A stretch of DNA of 64,000 nt from Comamonas thiooxydans. GTDB lineage: Bacteria; Pseudomonadota; Gammaproteobacteria; Burkholderiales; Burkholderiaceae_C. The stretch is from NCBI RefSeq assembly GCF_002157685.2, contig NZ_AP026738.1, positions 3,720,001 through 3,784,000 of the forward strand, given 5' to 3'. A program made the translations under genes and the position numbers. Positions 36,728 through 44,855 of this stretch are shown in pieces; position 1 is the first letter of the stretch, and every line of letters begins with the position of its first letter. Under the pieces are notes generated by a model. That model was given only the letters and a program-made list of their open reading frames with translations. It was not told where the DNA came from and made no database searches.

Positions 36728-36762
36728 CACCTTAGAGCACGCAACAACTTACAGTAGGAGGC

Positions 36763-37656
36763 ATGGAACTCAACCCAAGACAGCTAGATGCTTTCCGCAA
36801 AGTGATGCTCACAGGCAGCATGACCGTCGCGGCAGAGCGATTACAGGTGAGCCAGCCGGCGGTCAGCAGACTGATCAAGGACCTGGAAAAGACCATCGGA
36901 ATACGTCTGTTCCGCAGAGAGGGCAATCGCCTCATTCCGGGAGCTGAGGCACAAGTGCTGTTCCGGGAGGTCGACTTGTTCTATCGAGGCATCGAACAAG
37001 TCGAGCGTGTTGCGCGGGATCTCAAGTCTGTACGCATTGGCCGCCTTCGAATTGCATCGCTCAGCGCCCTTGCCCTCAATGTCTTGTGCGAGTGCATCAA
37101 CCAGTATTCGGCGTCGCGACCAGGCGTTGAAGTTTCGCTCGACGTCAGGAACTCACTCAGTGTTTTAGAGTTGGCGGCCGCAAATCAGATTGATGTGGGA
37201 TTCGTACACCAACTCCAAGCAGAATATCCGGGTGTCGACACCTTTCCTTTAAAAAGTGTCCCCGCCGTTTGCGTCATGCAAGCGGGCCATCGATTGGCCG
37301 CACAGGACTTGGTTCATCTCCACGACCTGCGCGGTGAACAGATCATCTCGCTGGGCCAGAACAACCCACTGCGAGCTCGGTTGGAGTCCGCTCTGCGTGA
37401 TGCCGGCATCGATTATCAAAGGCCGATTGAGACAACTCTTGCCTATTCAGCCTGCAATTTTGTCCGAGGCAACTTGGGAATCACAGTCGTGGATCCATTC
37501 ACCGCAGCGAACTTCAAAGATCCCCTGGTGGTCAGCCGCCCTTTGTTTCCGATGATTCCGTTTGAATGTTCCTACGTTCTTCCGACCCACCAGCACCGCC
37601 CCAAAGCCGTGGAGGATTTCATTCATACAGTCAAGGAGCATTTTGAAGCGGTTTGA
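36763..37656 (+). CDS. LysR-family transcriptional regulator
   Basis: This 297-residue LTTR has the N-terminal helix-turn-helix (QLDAFRKVMLTGSMTVAAER, LQVSQPAVSRLIKDLEKTIG) and a C-terminal periplasmic-binding-like effector domain. It is divergent from the lyase/Bug/RidA operon and very probably regulates it through the T-N11-A site at 36711-36727. On its other side, 216 bases away and on the same strand, is a carbamoyltransferase-like gene that may belong to the same regulon. Confidence 0.92.
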   Translation: MELNPRQLDAFRKVMLTGSMTVAAERLQVSQPAVSRLIKDLEKTIGIRLFRREGNRLIPGAEAQVLFREVDLFYRGIEQVERVARDLKSVRIGRLRIASLSALALNVLCECINQYSASRPGVEVSLDVRNSLSVLELAAANQIDVGFVHQLQAEYPGVDTFPLKSVPAVCVMQAGHRLAAQDLVHLHDLRGEQIISLGQNNPLRARLESALRDAGIDYQRPIETTLAYSACNFVRGNLGITVVDPFTAANFKDPLVVSRPLFPMIPFECSYVLPTHQHRPKAVEDFIHTVKEHFEAV

Positions 37657-37872
37657 TGCTGGTGCAATGTGTGGCGGCATCCGCTGAACAGAAAGCGCTG
37701 ACCACTAAGACTCAAACGGCCGCAACAGGTCGAAACCCGCGGCAGCTCAATCGCAACTCTCGGTCAAGCACAATTGCTGACGAGTTGTGGCTTTGGGGGT
37801 GGCTCGCCAGACTGCGGCGCTTGAAGGCAAAGTCTCTGAGATACTGCCTAGAGTCACGCCGAGCGACATGTC

Positions 37873-38667
37873 ATGAACCTTATAGACCTTTCGCAACTGA
37901 ACGCTGAGCGAGTGCGTGCCATTTGGGCGCTCGTCGATACGCCCTGCCAACCTCTCCAGGGCAAGGTGGGCTGGTCGTTTGAAGGCAACGGCATTCGTAC
38001 TCGCACAAGCTTCATCCAGGCGTTTCAAGAGCTTGGCTTGTCATTTGTCGAGTTACCCAATTTGCTCAAAACGCCCGAGAGAGCTGCCGATCTGGCCGGC
38101 TATCTCGACCCTTTTTACGATGCCTATGTCGTGAGGGAATCCAATCATCAGCGCCTCGCGGAGTTTGCCTTTGCGTCACAACGCCCGGTAATCAATGCCA
38201 TGTCCAGCCTGGGGCATCCATGTGAGGTGCTGACTGACGCTTTCTACATTGACAGGTCGATAGCGCCCATTGAGCAAGCCCGAATCTGCTTGTGGGGCCC
38301 GCCAACCAATGTGCTGCGGTCGTGGCACGAGCTGGCTTTCTCGCTGCAACTGCCCATCATGCATATCTGCGATGAACGGCTGCATGAGACCCTGCCATAC
38401 GTTGAATTTTCATCAACTCCATCCCGAGCCGCTGACATTGTCATTACCGATGGCTGGCCAAGCAGTGCCGAAGCAATGGCTAAGTCACTTACTGTGGCCG
38501 ATCTGGATTGCATGGACATGCCCATGCTGCTTGCTACACCGCCATTTTCCATTGGGCGCGAGATTGCATTTGACCCGGTGCAATACCCCCGCTTCTCCGG
38601 GTACAGTCAAAAGTCGTTATTGCTGCCCGTGCAAAAAGCAATTCTGCGATACCTGCTCGCCCGCTGA
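37873..38667 (+). CDS. divergent ornithine/aspartate carbamoyltransferase-like protein
   Basis: This 264-residue protein, shorter than normal OTCases (about 310), keeps parts of the fold. FEGNGIRTRTSF at 36-47 corresponds to the carbamoyl-phosphate loop (STRTR in the family, here GIRTR), HPCEVLTD at 115-122 corresponds to HPxQ, and LWGPPTNVLRSW at 140-151 corresponds to the second-domain start. The usual C-terminal HCLP motif is absent and the HPxQ Gln is Glu. It may therefore use a different substrate or have lost catalysis. It is encoded after the LysR gene, beside an ASL-like lyase, a pairing that echoes arginine metabolism but with both enzymes altered. Confidence 0.78.
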   Translation: MNLIDLSQLNAERVRAIWALVDTPCQPLQGKVGWSFEGNGIRTRTSFIQAFQELGLSFVELPNLLKTPERAADLAGYLDPFYDAYVVRESNHQRLAEFAFASQRPVINAMSSLGHPCEVLTDAFYIDRSIAPIEQARICLWGPPTNVLRSWHELAFSLQLPIMHICDERLHETLPYVEFSSTPSRAADIVITDGWPSSAEAMAKSLTVADLDCMDMPMLLATPPFSIGREIAFDPVQYPRFSGYSQKSLLLPVQKAILRYLLAR

Positions 38668-38882
38668 GCTTCCGTATCGATGCAGAGATTGATGCCAGTC
38701 TCTGACAGACACGCCCTATGCATGACCCGGCATCCGATATCCGTTTCAACCGAAAGCTTTACGAACCAGAGCGAGCAAAACACTCTGCACTGCAGCGCTT
38801 GCAAGCTGCGAACCAGTGACGCCTGGTTTGCTCGCTTGGGGAGTAGCTTCGCATGAGTTGCCCGGTTCTGCGGCTGGACTCT

Positions 38883-39863
38883 TCATTCATGGGTGCGAAA
38901 TCGGCTGCGGTATTCGGCAGGCGTGGTGTTCAGTTGCCGGCGGAATGCACGAGTCAGCGTATCGGTGGTGCTCAGGCCGCAGGCGATGGCGATGCGTACC
39001 AAAGACTCATCAGACGTCTCAAGGCGGTTGCGCGCCATCTCCACGCGCACGGACTCTATATACGCGGCAGGCGTGGTGCACAGCTCGGTCTTGAACAGGC
39101 GGGCCAATTGTCGCTCGCTGACGTGGATTCGTTCGGCCAGCAGCGGCAGCGTGAGCGGCCTGGCGACGTTCTGCGCTATGTAATGGCGTAGCGCGTCCAT
39201 GCGGCGTGTGGTCGAAGGTTGGGCTATGGCTACGCTGAACTGGCTCTGCCCGCCGGGCCGCTTCAGGAACATGACGAGCTGCCGGGCCACACGCTGCGCT
39301 GCTGGCTCACCAAAGTCGTCTGCCACCAGGGCCAGCGCCAGATCCAAACAGGCTGTCAGGCCCGCGCCCGTCCACAGATTGCCCTCGCGGATAAAGATCG
39401 GCTCGGCATCCACGGTAACGGCTGGGTACTCTGCCGCCAGCTGCTGCGCGGTGGACCAGTGCGTGGTGACACGCTTGCCATCCAGCAACCCTGCTGCGGC
39501 GAGCACATGTGCGCCCACGCAGACAGAGGTGACGCGGCGGGTGCGGGCAGCCAGCTTCTTCACCCACGACACGACTTGCGGATCGACCACGGCGCGCAGT
39601 TCGCGCGCCGCATTCCTTTGTACCGCGCCGGGCACTACCAGCGTGTCGATGCGCTTGCGCGCCAACTGGGCAAAGGTGGTGTCAGGCAGCACGCGCACAC
39701 CCGCGGAGGTCTGCACTGCCTCCAATGTCTCGGCCGCCAGCACCACACGATAGCCTGTGGGCTGATCCATCTCGCGCTCGAGTAGCGAGAACACTTCGGC
39801 GGGACCGGTCATGTCCAGCAGATCCACCTGGTTGAACAGGACGATGACGATGAGGCGTTCCAT
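38883..39863 (-). CDS. GlxA-type AraC regulator (DJ-1/PfpI domain plus AraC HTH)
   Basis: This 326-residue regulator has an N-terminal DJ-1/PfpI-like sensing domain (residues 1-190). RVTSVCVGAHVLAAAGLLDG carries the nucleophile-elbow Cys, and RVTTHWSTAQQLA follows. Residues 225-320 are an AraC DNA-binding domain (LTLPLLAERIHVSERQLARL, IAIACGLSTTDTLTRAFRRQ). It is divergent from an isochorismatase-family gene with 108 bases between them and most likely controls it. Confidence 0.93.
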   Translation of the reverse strand: MERLIVIVLFNQVDLLDMTGPAEVFSLLEREMDQPTGYRVVLAAETLEAVQTSAGVRVLPDTTFAQLARKRIDTLVVPGAVQRNAARELRAVVDPQVVSWVKKLAARTRRVTSVCVGAHVLAAAGLLDGKRVTTHWSTAQQLAAEYPAVTVDAEPIFIREGNLWTGAGLTACLDLALALVADDFGEPAAQRVARQLVMFLKRPGGQSQFSVAIAQPSTTRRMDALRHYIAQNVARPLTLPLLAERIHVSERQLARLFKTELCTTPAAYIESVRVEMARNRLETSDESLVRIAIACGLSTTDTLTRAFRRQLNTTPAEYRSRFRTHE

Positions 39864-39879
39864 GTGCTGCCTGCAGAGA

Positions 39880-39916
39880 ATGTCTGAATCTGCATGTTAT
39901 ATGACATTGCAGACAT
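39880..39916. promoter_or_regulatory. inverted repeat in the GlxA/isochorismatase divergent promoter
   Basis: atgtctg (39880-39886) and cagacat (39910-39916) are perfect 7-bp arms separated by 23 bases that include tgttatatgaca. The site is central in the 108-base divergent region and is a plausible target of the AraC-type regulator. Confidence 0.5.
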
Positions 39917-39971
39917 CATCCCGCATTCCTACCATTCCTTCATCGCTCAACATTGATAAGGAAGCCGGACC

Positions 39972-40565
39972 ATGACCCCCTCCAAGACCCTGAGAGAACT
40001 CAACGCCCTCGACACCTCGCCTGCCACCCTGGCCAACGCCACCTTGGTGCTGGTGGACTACCAGAACACCTACACGCGCGGCGTGATGGAACTCACGGGC
40101 TGGAAACCCGCGCTGGAAGCAGCTTCAGCCCTGCTTGCCCGCGCACGTGCTGCGGGAACAAAGATCATTCACGTGATGCATGACGGCGGCGCGGGCTCTG
40201 CCTACGACATCACGGAGGACATCGGGCAGATTCACGCCAGCGTGGCACCCATCAACGGCGAAGCCGTGGTGGTGAAGCAGGCCCCCAACAGCTTTGTGGG
40301 AACCAATCTCGGGGAGCTGGTGGACGCAGCAGACCGCCAGCAACTCATCATCATCGGCTTCATGACCCATATGTGCGTGACATTCACGGCAGAGGGAGCC
40401 TTTCTGCGCGGCAACCAGCCGACCATCGTGGCTGATGCCTGCGCCACGCGCCCCTTGCGCAGTGCCGTGGCAGAGGTGGAGGCAGTGCAGCTGCACCACA
40501 GCGCGCTGGCCACCATTGCCGATTTGTACGGTGTCGTCGTCCCCTCGGGTGCCGCGCTGCACTGA
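39972..40565 (+). CDS. isochorismatase-family cysteine hydrolase
   Basis: This 197-residue hydrolase has the catalytic triad Asp29 (LVLVDYQNTY), Lys102 (VVVKQAPNSF) and Cys135 (GFMTHMCVTFTA), as in nicotinamidase, biuret hydrolase and related amidases. The cis-peptide FMTHMC region is typical of the family. It is divergent from a GlxA-type AraC regulator, an arrangement seen often for this family. The substrate, presumably an amide or carbamoyl compound, cannot be told. Confidence 0.92.
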   Translation: MTPSKTLRELNALDTSPATLANATLVLVDYQNTYTRGVMELTGWKPALEAASALLARARAAGTKIIHVMHDGGAGSAYDITEDIGQIHASVAPINGEAVVVKQAPNSFVGTNLGELVDAADRQQLIIIGFMTHMCVTFTAEGAFLRGNQPTIVADACATRPLRSAVAEVEAVQLHHSALATIADLYGVVVPSGAALH

Positions 40566-40786
40566 AGCTTGGCGGAATCCGCGGCTCAGGTGGCTCTGGT
40601 TGATGGCCTCTGCCAAAGGACCCAAGGGACTGGGCCTATTGGCAGCCTTGAGATGCCGGGCATGTTTTGGGTAGGTGCTGCTGCCCGCGAGCCCTCACCC
40701 TTGGCAAGGCGCTCCAGCGCTTTGTCTTTGAAGCAGCCAGGCGGTTGCGCCCCGATGTGCTGGACACTTTCAGCCCCATTGAGCAC

Positions 40787-41668
40787 TCAATCCCAAGCCC
40801 AGCCGAACAGGCGCGCCGGATTTTTCACCAGCACCTGTTGCTGCTCGTCGTCATCCATCAGCCAGCGGCCTATGTCCTGCTGGATGGTCTGGGTGGGCAC
40901 CATGCGGAACTGGCTAGGTTCCAAGGCGGGGACGCCAGCATCCCTGGCTGTATGCGGCCAGTCACTGCCCCATAGCACTCCCTGTGGAGCATGGCTCACC
41001 AGATGTCTTGCCCAGGCGCGGGCCCATTGCGCTTCAGCCAGACGATAAGGCGCGGAAAGCTTGACGAATATCCGGCCACTTTCTGCAAGCCGCAGCAGCA
41101 ATCCGTCATCTTGAGATGCTGTTGCCGAGAACGGCACCATTGCGAAATGGTCCAGGACATAAGACCCCGGCAACCGACTCAGATGCGTGCTCACGGCTTG
41201 CAGCACCGGGTAAGCCATGTATAGCTGGATACTCCAGCCCAGATGGCAAACGCGTTCACTCCAGTATGAGAGTTCGTTGCAAGCCGAGGCGACGTCTTCG
41301 TTGCCCGAGCTTTGCAGGTTCACACGGATTGCTCGCACACCTGCTGCATGCCAGACCTTCAGCTGAGCCTCGCTGACTTCGCGCGGTGCTACTGCCACGC
41401 CACGAGCACTGTCGCCGAGCTCGGCCAGAGCATCCAGCAGGCACTGGTTGTCAAACCCGTAAACGCTTGGCTGCACCAGCACCACGCGCTGCATGCCGAT
41501 GGCCTGCAAATGTTGCCGCAGCGCCTGAACAGATGCTTGGTGCGGTGTGTAGTGCCGCATTGGATCCATGGGATATTGCTGCTGCAGCCCGAATACATGG
41601 GTATGCGTGTCGCAGCGCAAAGCCGGGGGCTCTGCACCCGTCCTCGAACTTCGGTCAACTACCTCCAT
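40787..41668 (-). CDS. amidohydrolase, 2-pyrone-4,6-dicarboxylate hydrolase-like
   Basis: This 293-residue TIM-barrel hydrolase of the LigI/COG3618 group has the N-terminal DTHTHVF (D20, H22, H24), a mid-barrel His in VLDHFAMVPF and the C-terminal metal Asp in LWGSDWPHT. VVLVQPSVYGFDNQCLLDAL and GVRAIRVNL are also family-like. LigI opens a pyrone lactone ring. Here the relative order with a decarboxylating dehydrogenase and two Bug receptors suggests lactone or pyrone hydrolysis in a carboxylic-acid pathway. It starts 20 bases after the dehydrogenase stop and is probably co-transcribed. Confidence 0.87.
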   Translation of the reverse strand: MEVVDRSSRTGAEPPALRCDTHTHVFGLQQQYPMDPMRHYTPHQASVQALRQHLQAIGMQRVVLVQPSVYGFDNQCLLDALAELGDSARGVAVAPREVSEAQLKVWHAAGVRAIRVNLQSSGNEDVASACNELSYWSERVCHLGWSIQLYMAYPVLQAVSTHLSRLPGSYVLDHFAMVPFSATASQDDGLLLRLAESGRIFVKLSAPYRLAEAQWARAWARHLVSHAPQGVLWGSDWPHTARDAGVPALEPSQFRMVPTQTIQQDIGRWLMDDDEQQQVLVKNPARLFGWAWD

Positions 41669-41687
41669 GACTTCGCCTTGCCTGGCT

Positions 41688-42755
41688 TCACAGCGTCAAC
41701 GCAGCGATACGCTGTGACAGCTTGCGGCCTGTGGCCGCCGTGCCGAGCTGACCGCCCACATCGCGCGTGGCCTCGCCATGCTCGACAGCCTGGCCTGCAC
41801 AGGTGACGATGGCCTCGCTGGCCCGCACAAAACGTATGTCATTGCTGCGCTGACCGTACCAGTTCAGCAACTGGCTTGCCGACAAGATCAGCGAAAACGG
41901 ATTGGCGATGTCCTGGCCTGCGATGTCCGGCGCAGATCCATGAGCCGCTTGCCCCATCGCGTATTGCTGGCCAGCATTGACGGAGCCTCCCAGGCCCAGA
42001 CTGCCGGACAGCTCGGCCGTCAGATCAGAGAGGATGTCACCGAACATATTGGTCGTGACGATGACGTCGAAGCGTTGAGGCGCACGCACCACATGGGCCA
42101 TCATCGCGTCGACGATGAATTCATCGACTTCGATCTCTGGAAAATCCTTGGCGACACGCTGACATTCTTCAATGAACATGCCGTCGCCCAGCTTGAGCAC
42201 ATTGGCCTTGTGGACGATGCTGACATGCTTGCGCCGGCGCTGGGCCAGCTCGAAGGCCGAACGCGCCACGCGTGCGCAGCATTCGCGGGTGATCCGGCGA
42301 AGAGAGACGACCACATCCGGCGTGATCAGCATTTCACTGCCGCCCGATGCAATGTTGCGATCTGCGTAAAAGCCTTCGGTGTTTTCACGAACCACGACCA
42401 GATCGAAATCATCCACCTTGTGTGGCACGCCAGCCCAGGTTCGCGCCGGCCGGATGTTGGCAAACAAGTCCAGCTCCTTGCGGAAGAACTTGGAGGGGTT
42501 GATCTCCCCCTTGGCTTCGTCCTTGAAGTCGTAGGTGGCCATGGGGCCGAGCATCAGGCCATCAGCGGCCTTGACCTTGGCCAGGAGTTCCGGCGTGACC
42601 GTCGCACCATATTTGCGCAGGCTCTCGTGGCCGGCGACATCGTGATCCAGGGCCAGATTCAGATCAAACTTTTGAGATACAACCTCCAGCACCTCCACTG
42701 TGGCGGCCATGGTTTCCGGGCCGATTCCATCGCCGGGCAATACAACCAATTTCAT
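41688..42755 (-). CDS. isocitrate/isopropylmalate-dehydrogenase-family enzyme
   Basis: This 355-residue beta-decarboxylating dehydrogenase has the N-terminal VLPGDGIGPE, the substrate Arg region FANIRPARTW and VVRENTEGFY (ICDH/tartrate-type, not the LeuB pattern). The catalytic Lys is in HKANVLKLGDGMF and the metal Asp residues in TTNMFGDILSDLTAELSGSLG. It would oxidise a 2-hydroxy acid carrying a 3-carboxylate with NAD(P) and release CO2. The ATG at 42755 is preferred to the TTG two codons earlier. It lies in a LysR-controlled cluster with two Bug receptors and a lactonase-like enzyme, so it is catabolic, not LeuB. Confidence 0.9.
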   Translation of the reverse strand: MKLVVLPGDGIGPETMAATVEVLEVVSQKFDLNLALDHDVAGHESLRKYGATVTPELLAKVKAADGLMLGPMATYDFKDEAKGEINPSKFFRKELDLFANIRPARTWAGVPHKVDDFDLVVVRENTEGFYADRNIASGGSEMLITPDVVVSLRRITRECCARVARSAFELAQRRRKHVSIVHKANVLKLGDGMFIEECQRVAKDFPEIEVDEFIVDAMMAHVVRAPQRFDVIVTTNMFGDILSDLTAELSGSLGLGGSVNAGQQYAMGQAAHGSAPDIAGQDIANPFSLILSASQLLNWYGQRSNDIRFVRASEAIVTCAGQAVEHGEATRDVGGQLGTAATGRKLSQRIAALTL

Positions 42756-42778
42756 ACTCAACTCTCTTTTTTCAACGC

Positions 42779-43783
42779 TTAATCGATCAATACGGAAGTG
42801 CTTCGGACCAGTTGCCGGTATTTGGTGATTTCCTTGCGGACAAAAGCATCCACCTCCTGCGGCGTATAGCTTTTGACCAAAGTGCCTTCTGCCTCGAAAC
42901 GTGCCTTCAACGCAGGCTGCTGCACGACCTGGTTGATTCTTTGCGACAGCAGTTGCACCACGGGCGCCGGCGTCTGCCTGGGAGCGAAGTAGCCCCCCCA
43001 GAGGCTGAATTCAAAACCCGGAAATTTCTCTGCAACCGTGGGCACCCCTGGCAGGGCCGCAATGGGCTCCACACCGGTGACAGCCAATGCGCGCACCTTG
43101 CCGCCTTTGATATGTGACAGGATGGATGGCGTGCTGGCCATGAAGAACTGCACCTGCGCTCCAATGAGGTCGGTGATCGCCTGGCCGGCCCCCTTGTAGG
43201 GAATATGGGCCATCTGAACTTTGGCGGCCTCTGCAAGGGCTGCTGCTGCCAGATGTCCTGGCGTTGCCGTACCGGACGAAGCGTATGCCACCTTGCCTGG
43301 CGCTGCTTTGGCAGCGGCGATCAGATCGTCCAGCGATTTCCATGGTGCGCCGGCAGGAACCGCCAGCACCAGCGGAGAGTCGCCAACCAGGGCCACACCT
43401 TGCAGATCCTTCAGGCTGTCATAGCCTGGGCTCTTCATGGCCGCACCGTTGATGGCGATCTCTCCGGTCTGGCCCAGCAGCAGCGTCAAGCCATCGGCGG
43501 GAGCGCGCACCACCATGCGTGTACCCAGCGCTCCACTGGCGCCAGGACGGTTGTCAACGATGACAGATTGCCCAAGTGCCTTGCCCAGATCGTTGGAAAT
43601 CAGTCGTGCGAATACATCGCCCTGTCCTCCTGGCGCATATGGAACGACGACGGTGACTGGCCGCCCGGGAAAGCCTGCCTGCGCTCTTGCCATGTTCGCG
43701 ACCGCCGCAGCAGAGCCAGTGCAGATGGCAGCCAGCACCTGTCTTCTCGACACCAGGCCTGATGGATCGTGGGATAGCAACAT
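42779..43783 (-). CDS. Bug-family receptor with Tat-like signal
   Basis: This 334-residue TctC-like receptor has an N-terminus with a twin-arginine motif (VSRRQVLAAICTGSAA), so it may be exported folded. Family blocks are VTVVVPYAPGGQGDVFARLI, DNRPGASGALGTRMVVRAPA, HIPYKGAGQAITDLIGAQVQ and VPTVAEKFPGFEFSLWGGYF. It starts three bases past the stop of the other Bug gene (GGAG before ATG 43783), so the two receptors are translated from one mRNA. Confidence 0.92.
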   Translation of the reverse strand: MLLSHDPSGLVSRRQVLAAICTGSAAAVANMARAQAGFPGRPVTVVVPYAPGGQGDVFARLISNDLGKALGQSVIVDNRPGASGALGTRMVVRAPADGLTLLLGQTGEIAINGAAMKSPGYDSLKDLQGVALVGDSPLVLAVPAGAPWKSLDDLIAAAKAAPGKVAYASSGTATPGHLAAAALAEAAKVQMAHIPYKGAGQAITDLIGAQVQFFMASTPSILSHIKGGKVRALAVTGVEPIAALPGVPTVAEKFPGFEFSLWGGYFAPRQTPAPVVQLLSQRINQVVQQPALKARFEAEGTLVKSYTPQEVDAFVRKEITKYRQLVRSTSVLID

Positions 43784-43785
43784 GC

Positions 43786-44763
43786 TCAGAGCTCCATGCC
43801 AGGCTTGCTTGCCACAGCGTTCCACTTGCCCAGCTCATCGTGAAGTTCGGCGGCAAAGGCTTTCGGGCTCAGGGAAATCGGCGTTGCACCTTCATGCTTG
43901 AGACGCGAGCGCACTGGCTCAGCGGCGGCGGCTGCATTGACGGCCTGATTGAGCTGATTCACGATTTCTGGTGACACCCCGGCAGGCGCAAGCACACCCC
44001 ACCATGTGGTCACGTCATAGCCCTTGATCCCGGCTTCTGCCATGGTGGGCACCTGCGGAAACAGGCTGGAGCGCTGAGCACTGGTGACGGCCAGAAGCTC
44101 CAGCTTGCCGGTCTTGAGGTGCGGAAGAATGGTCGGCACCGTGGCAAAGAATGCATCCACACGACCTGCCAGCAGTTCCAGCGCAGCAGGGCCGCTGCCT
44201 TTGAAGGGGACATGCGTCATTGGAAGCGTCGCCTGCTGCCTGAAAAGTTCGCCAGACAGGTGGTTGATGCTGCCTGCGCCGGCTGAACAGTAATTGATGC
44301 CGCCTTCGCGTGTTTTGGCAATCTTGGGCAGATCCGCGACCGACTTCGCCCCCAGTGCCTTGTTGGTTACCAAAAGCAGAGGCCCACGACCGATCATTGC
44401 CACCGGAGCAAAGTCTGTTTCCGGCTTGTAGGGCAGCTTGGGATCAATGGCTGCGTTCGTCGCGAAAGTGGATGTTGCAAACAGCAGCGTGTAGCCGTCA
44501 GGCTTGGCTTTTGCCACAAAGTTCGCACCTATGGATCCACCAGCCCCGCCCTTGTTGTCAACGACCACGGGCTGACCAAAGCGGTGGGACAACTGGCTGG
44601 CTATGTCACGTGCGATGCTGTCTGTGCCGCCACCCGCCACAAAAGGAACAACCAGCGTAATGGGCCGCTCGGGCCACTTCCCCTGCGCTGTTGCCGAATT
44701 CACCAGCATCAATCCAGCGGCTGCGGCGAGCCACGCTTTTCTGAAATCACCCAAGCCTTGCAT
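43786..44763 (-). CDS. Bug-family periplasmic receptor
   Basis: This 325-residue TctC-like receptor has a signal peptide ending NSATA. The blocks ITLVVPFVAGGGTDSIARDI, DNKGGAGGSIGANFVAKAKP, HVPFKGSGPAALELLAGRVD and VPTMAEAGIKGYDVTTWWG identify the family. It is the first gene of the minus-strand operon Bug-Bug-dehydrogenase-hydrolase, and is divergent from a LysR gene. Two receptors in one operon suggest either two related substrates or one receptor with a sensory role. Confidence 0.93.
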   Translation of the reverse strand: MQGLGDFRKAWLAAAAGLMLVNSATAQGKWPERPITLVVPFVAGGGTDSIARDIASQLSHRFGQPVVVDNKGGAGGSIGANFVAKAKPDGYTLLFATSTFATNAAIDPKLPYKPETDFAPVAMIGRGPLLLVTNKALGAKSVADLPKIAKTREGGINYCSAGAGSINHLSGELFRQQATLPMTHVPFKGSGPAALELLAGRVDAFFATVPTILPHLKTGKLELLAVTSAQRSSLFPQVPTMAEAGIKGYDVTTWWGVLAPAGVSPEIVNQLNQAVNAAAAAEPVRSRLKHEGATPISLSPKAFAAELHDELGKWNAVASKPGMEL

Positions 44764-44855
44764 TTCGTCTCCGTTTCTTATGTTCTGGACGAATGATCAG
44801 TGATTTAATTAATGCAGTAAATTGCAAAAAATCTTCTCATTGATGCGTTTTTCAA

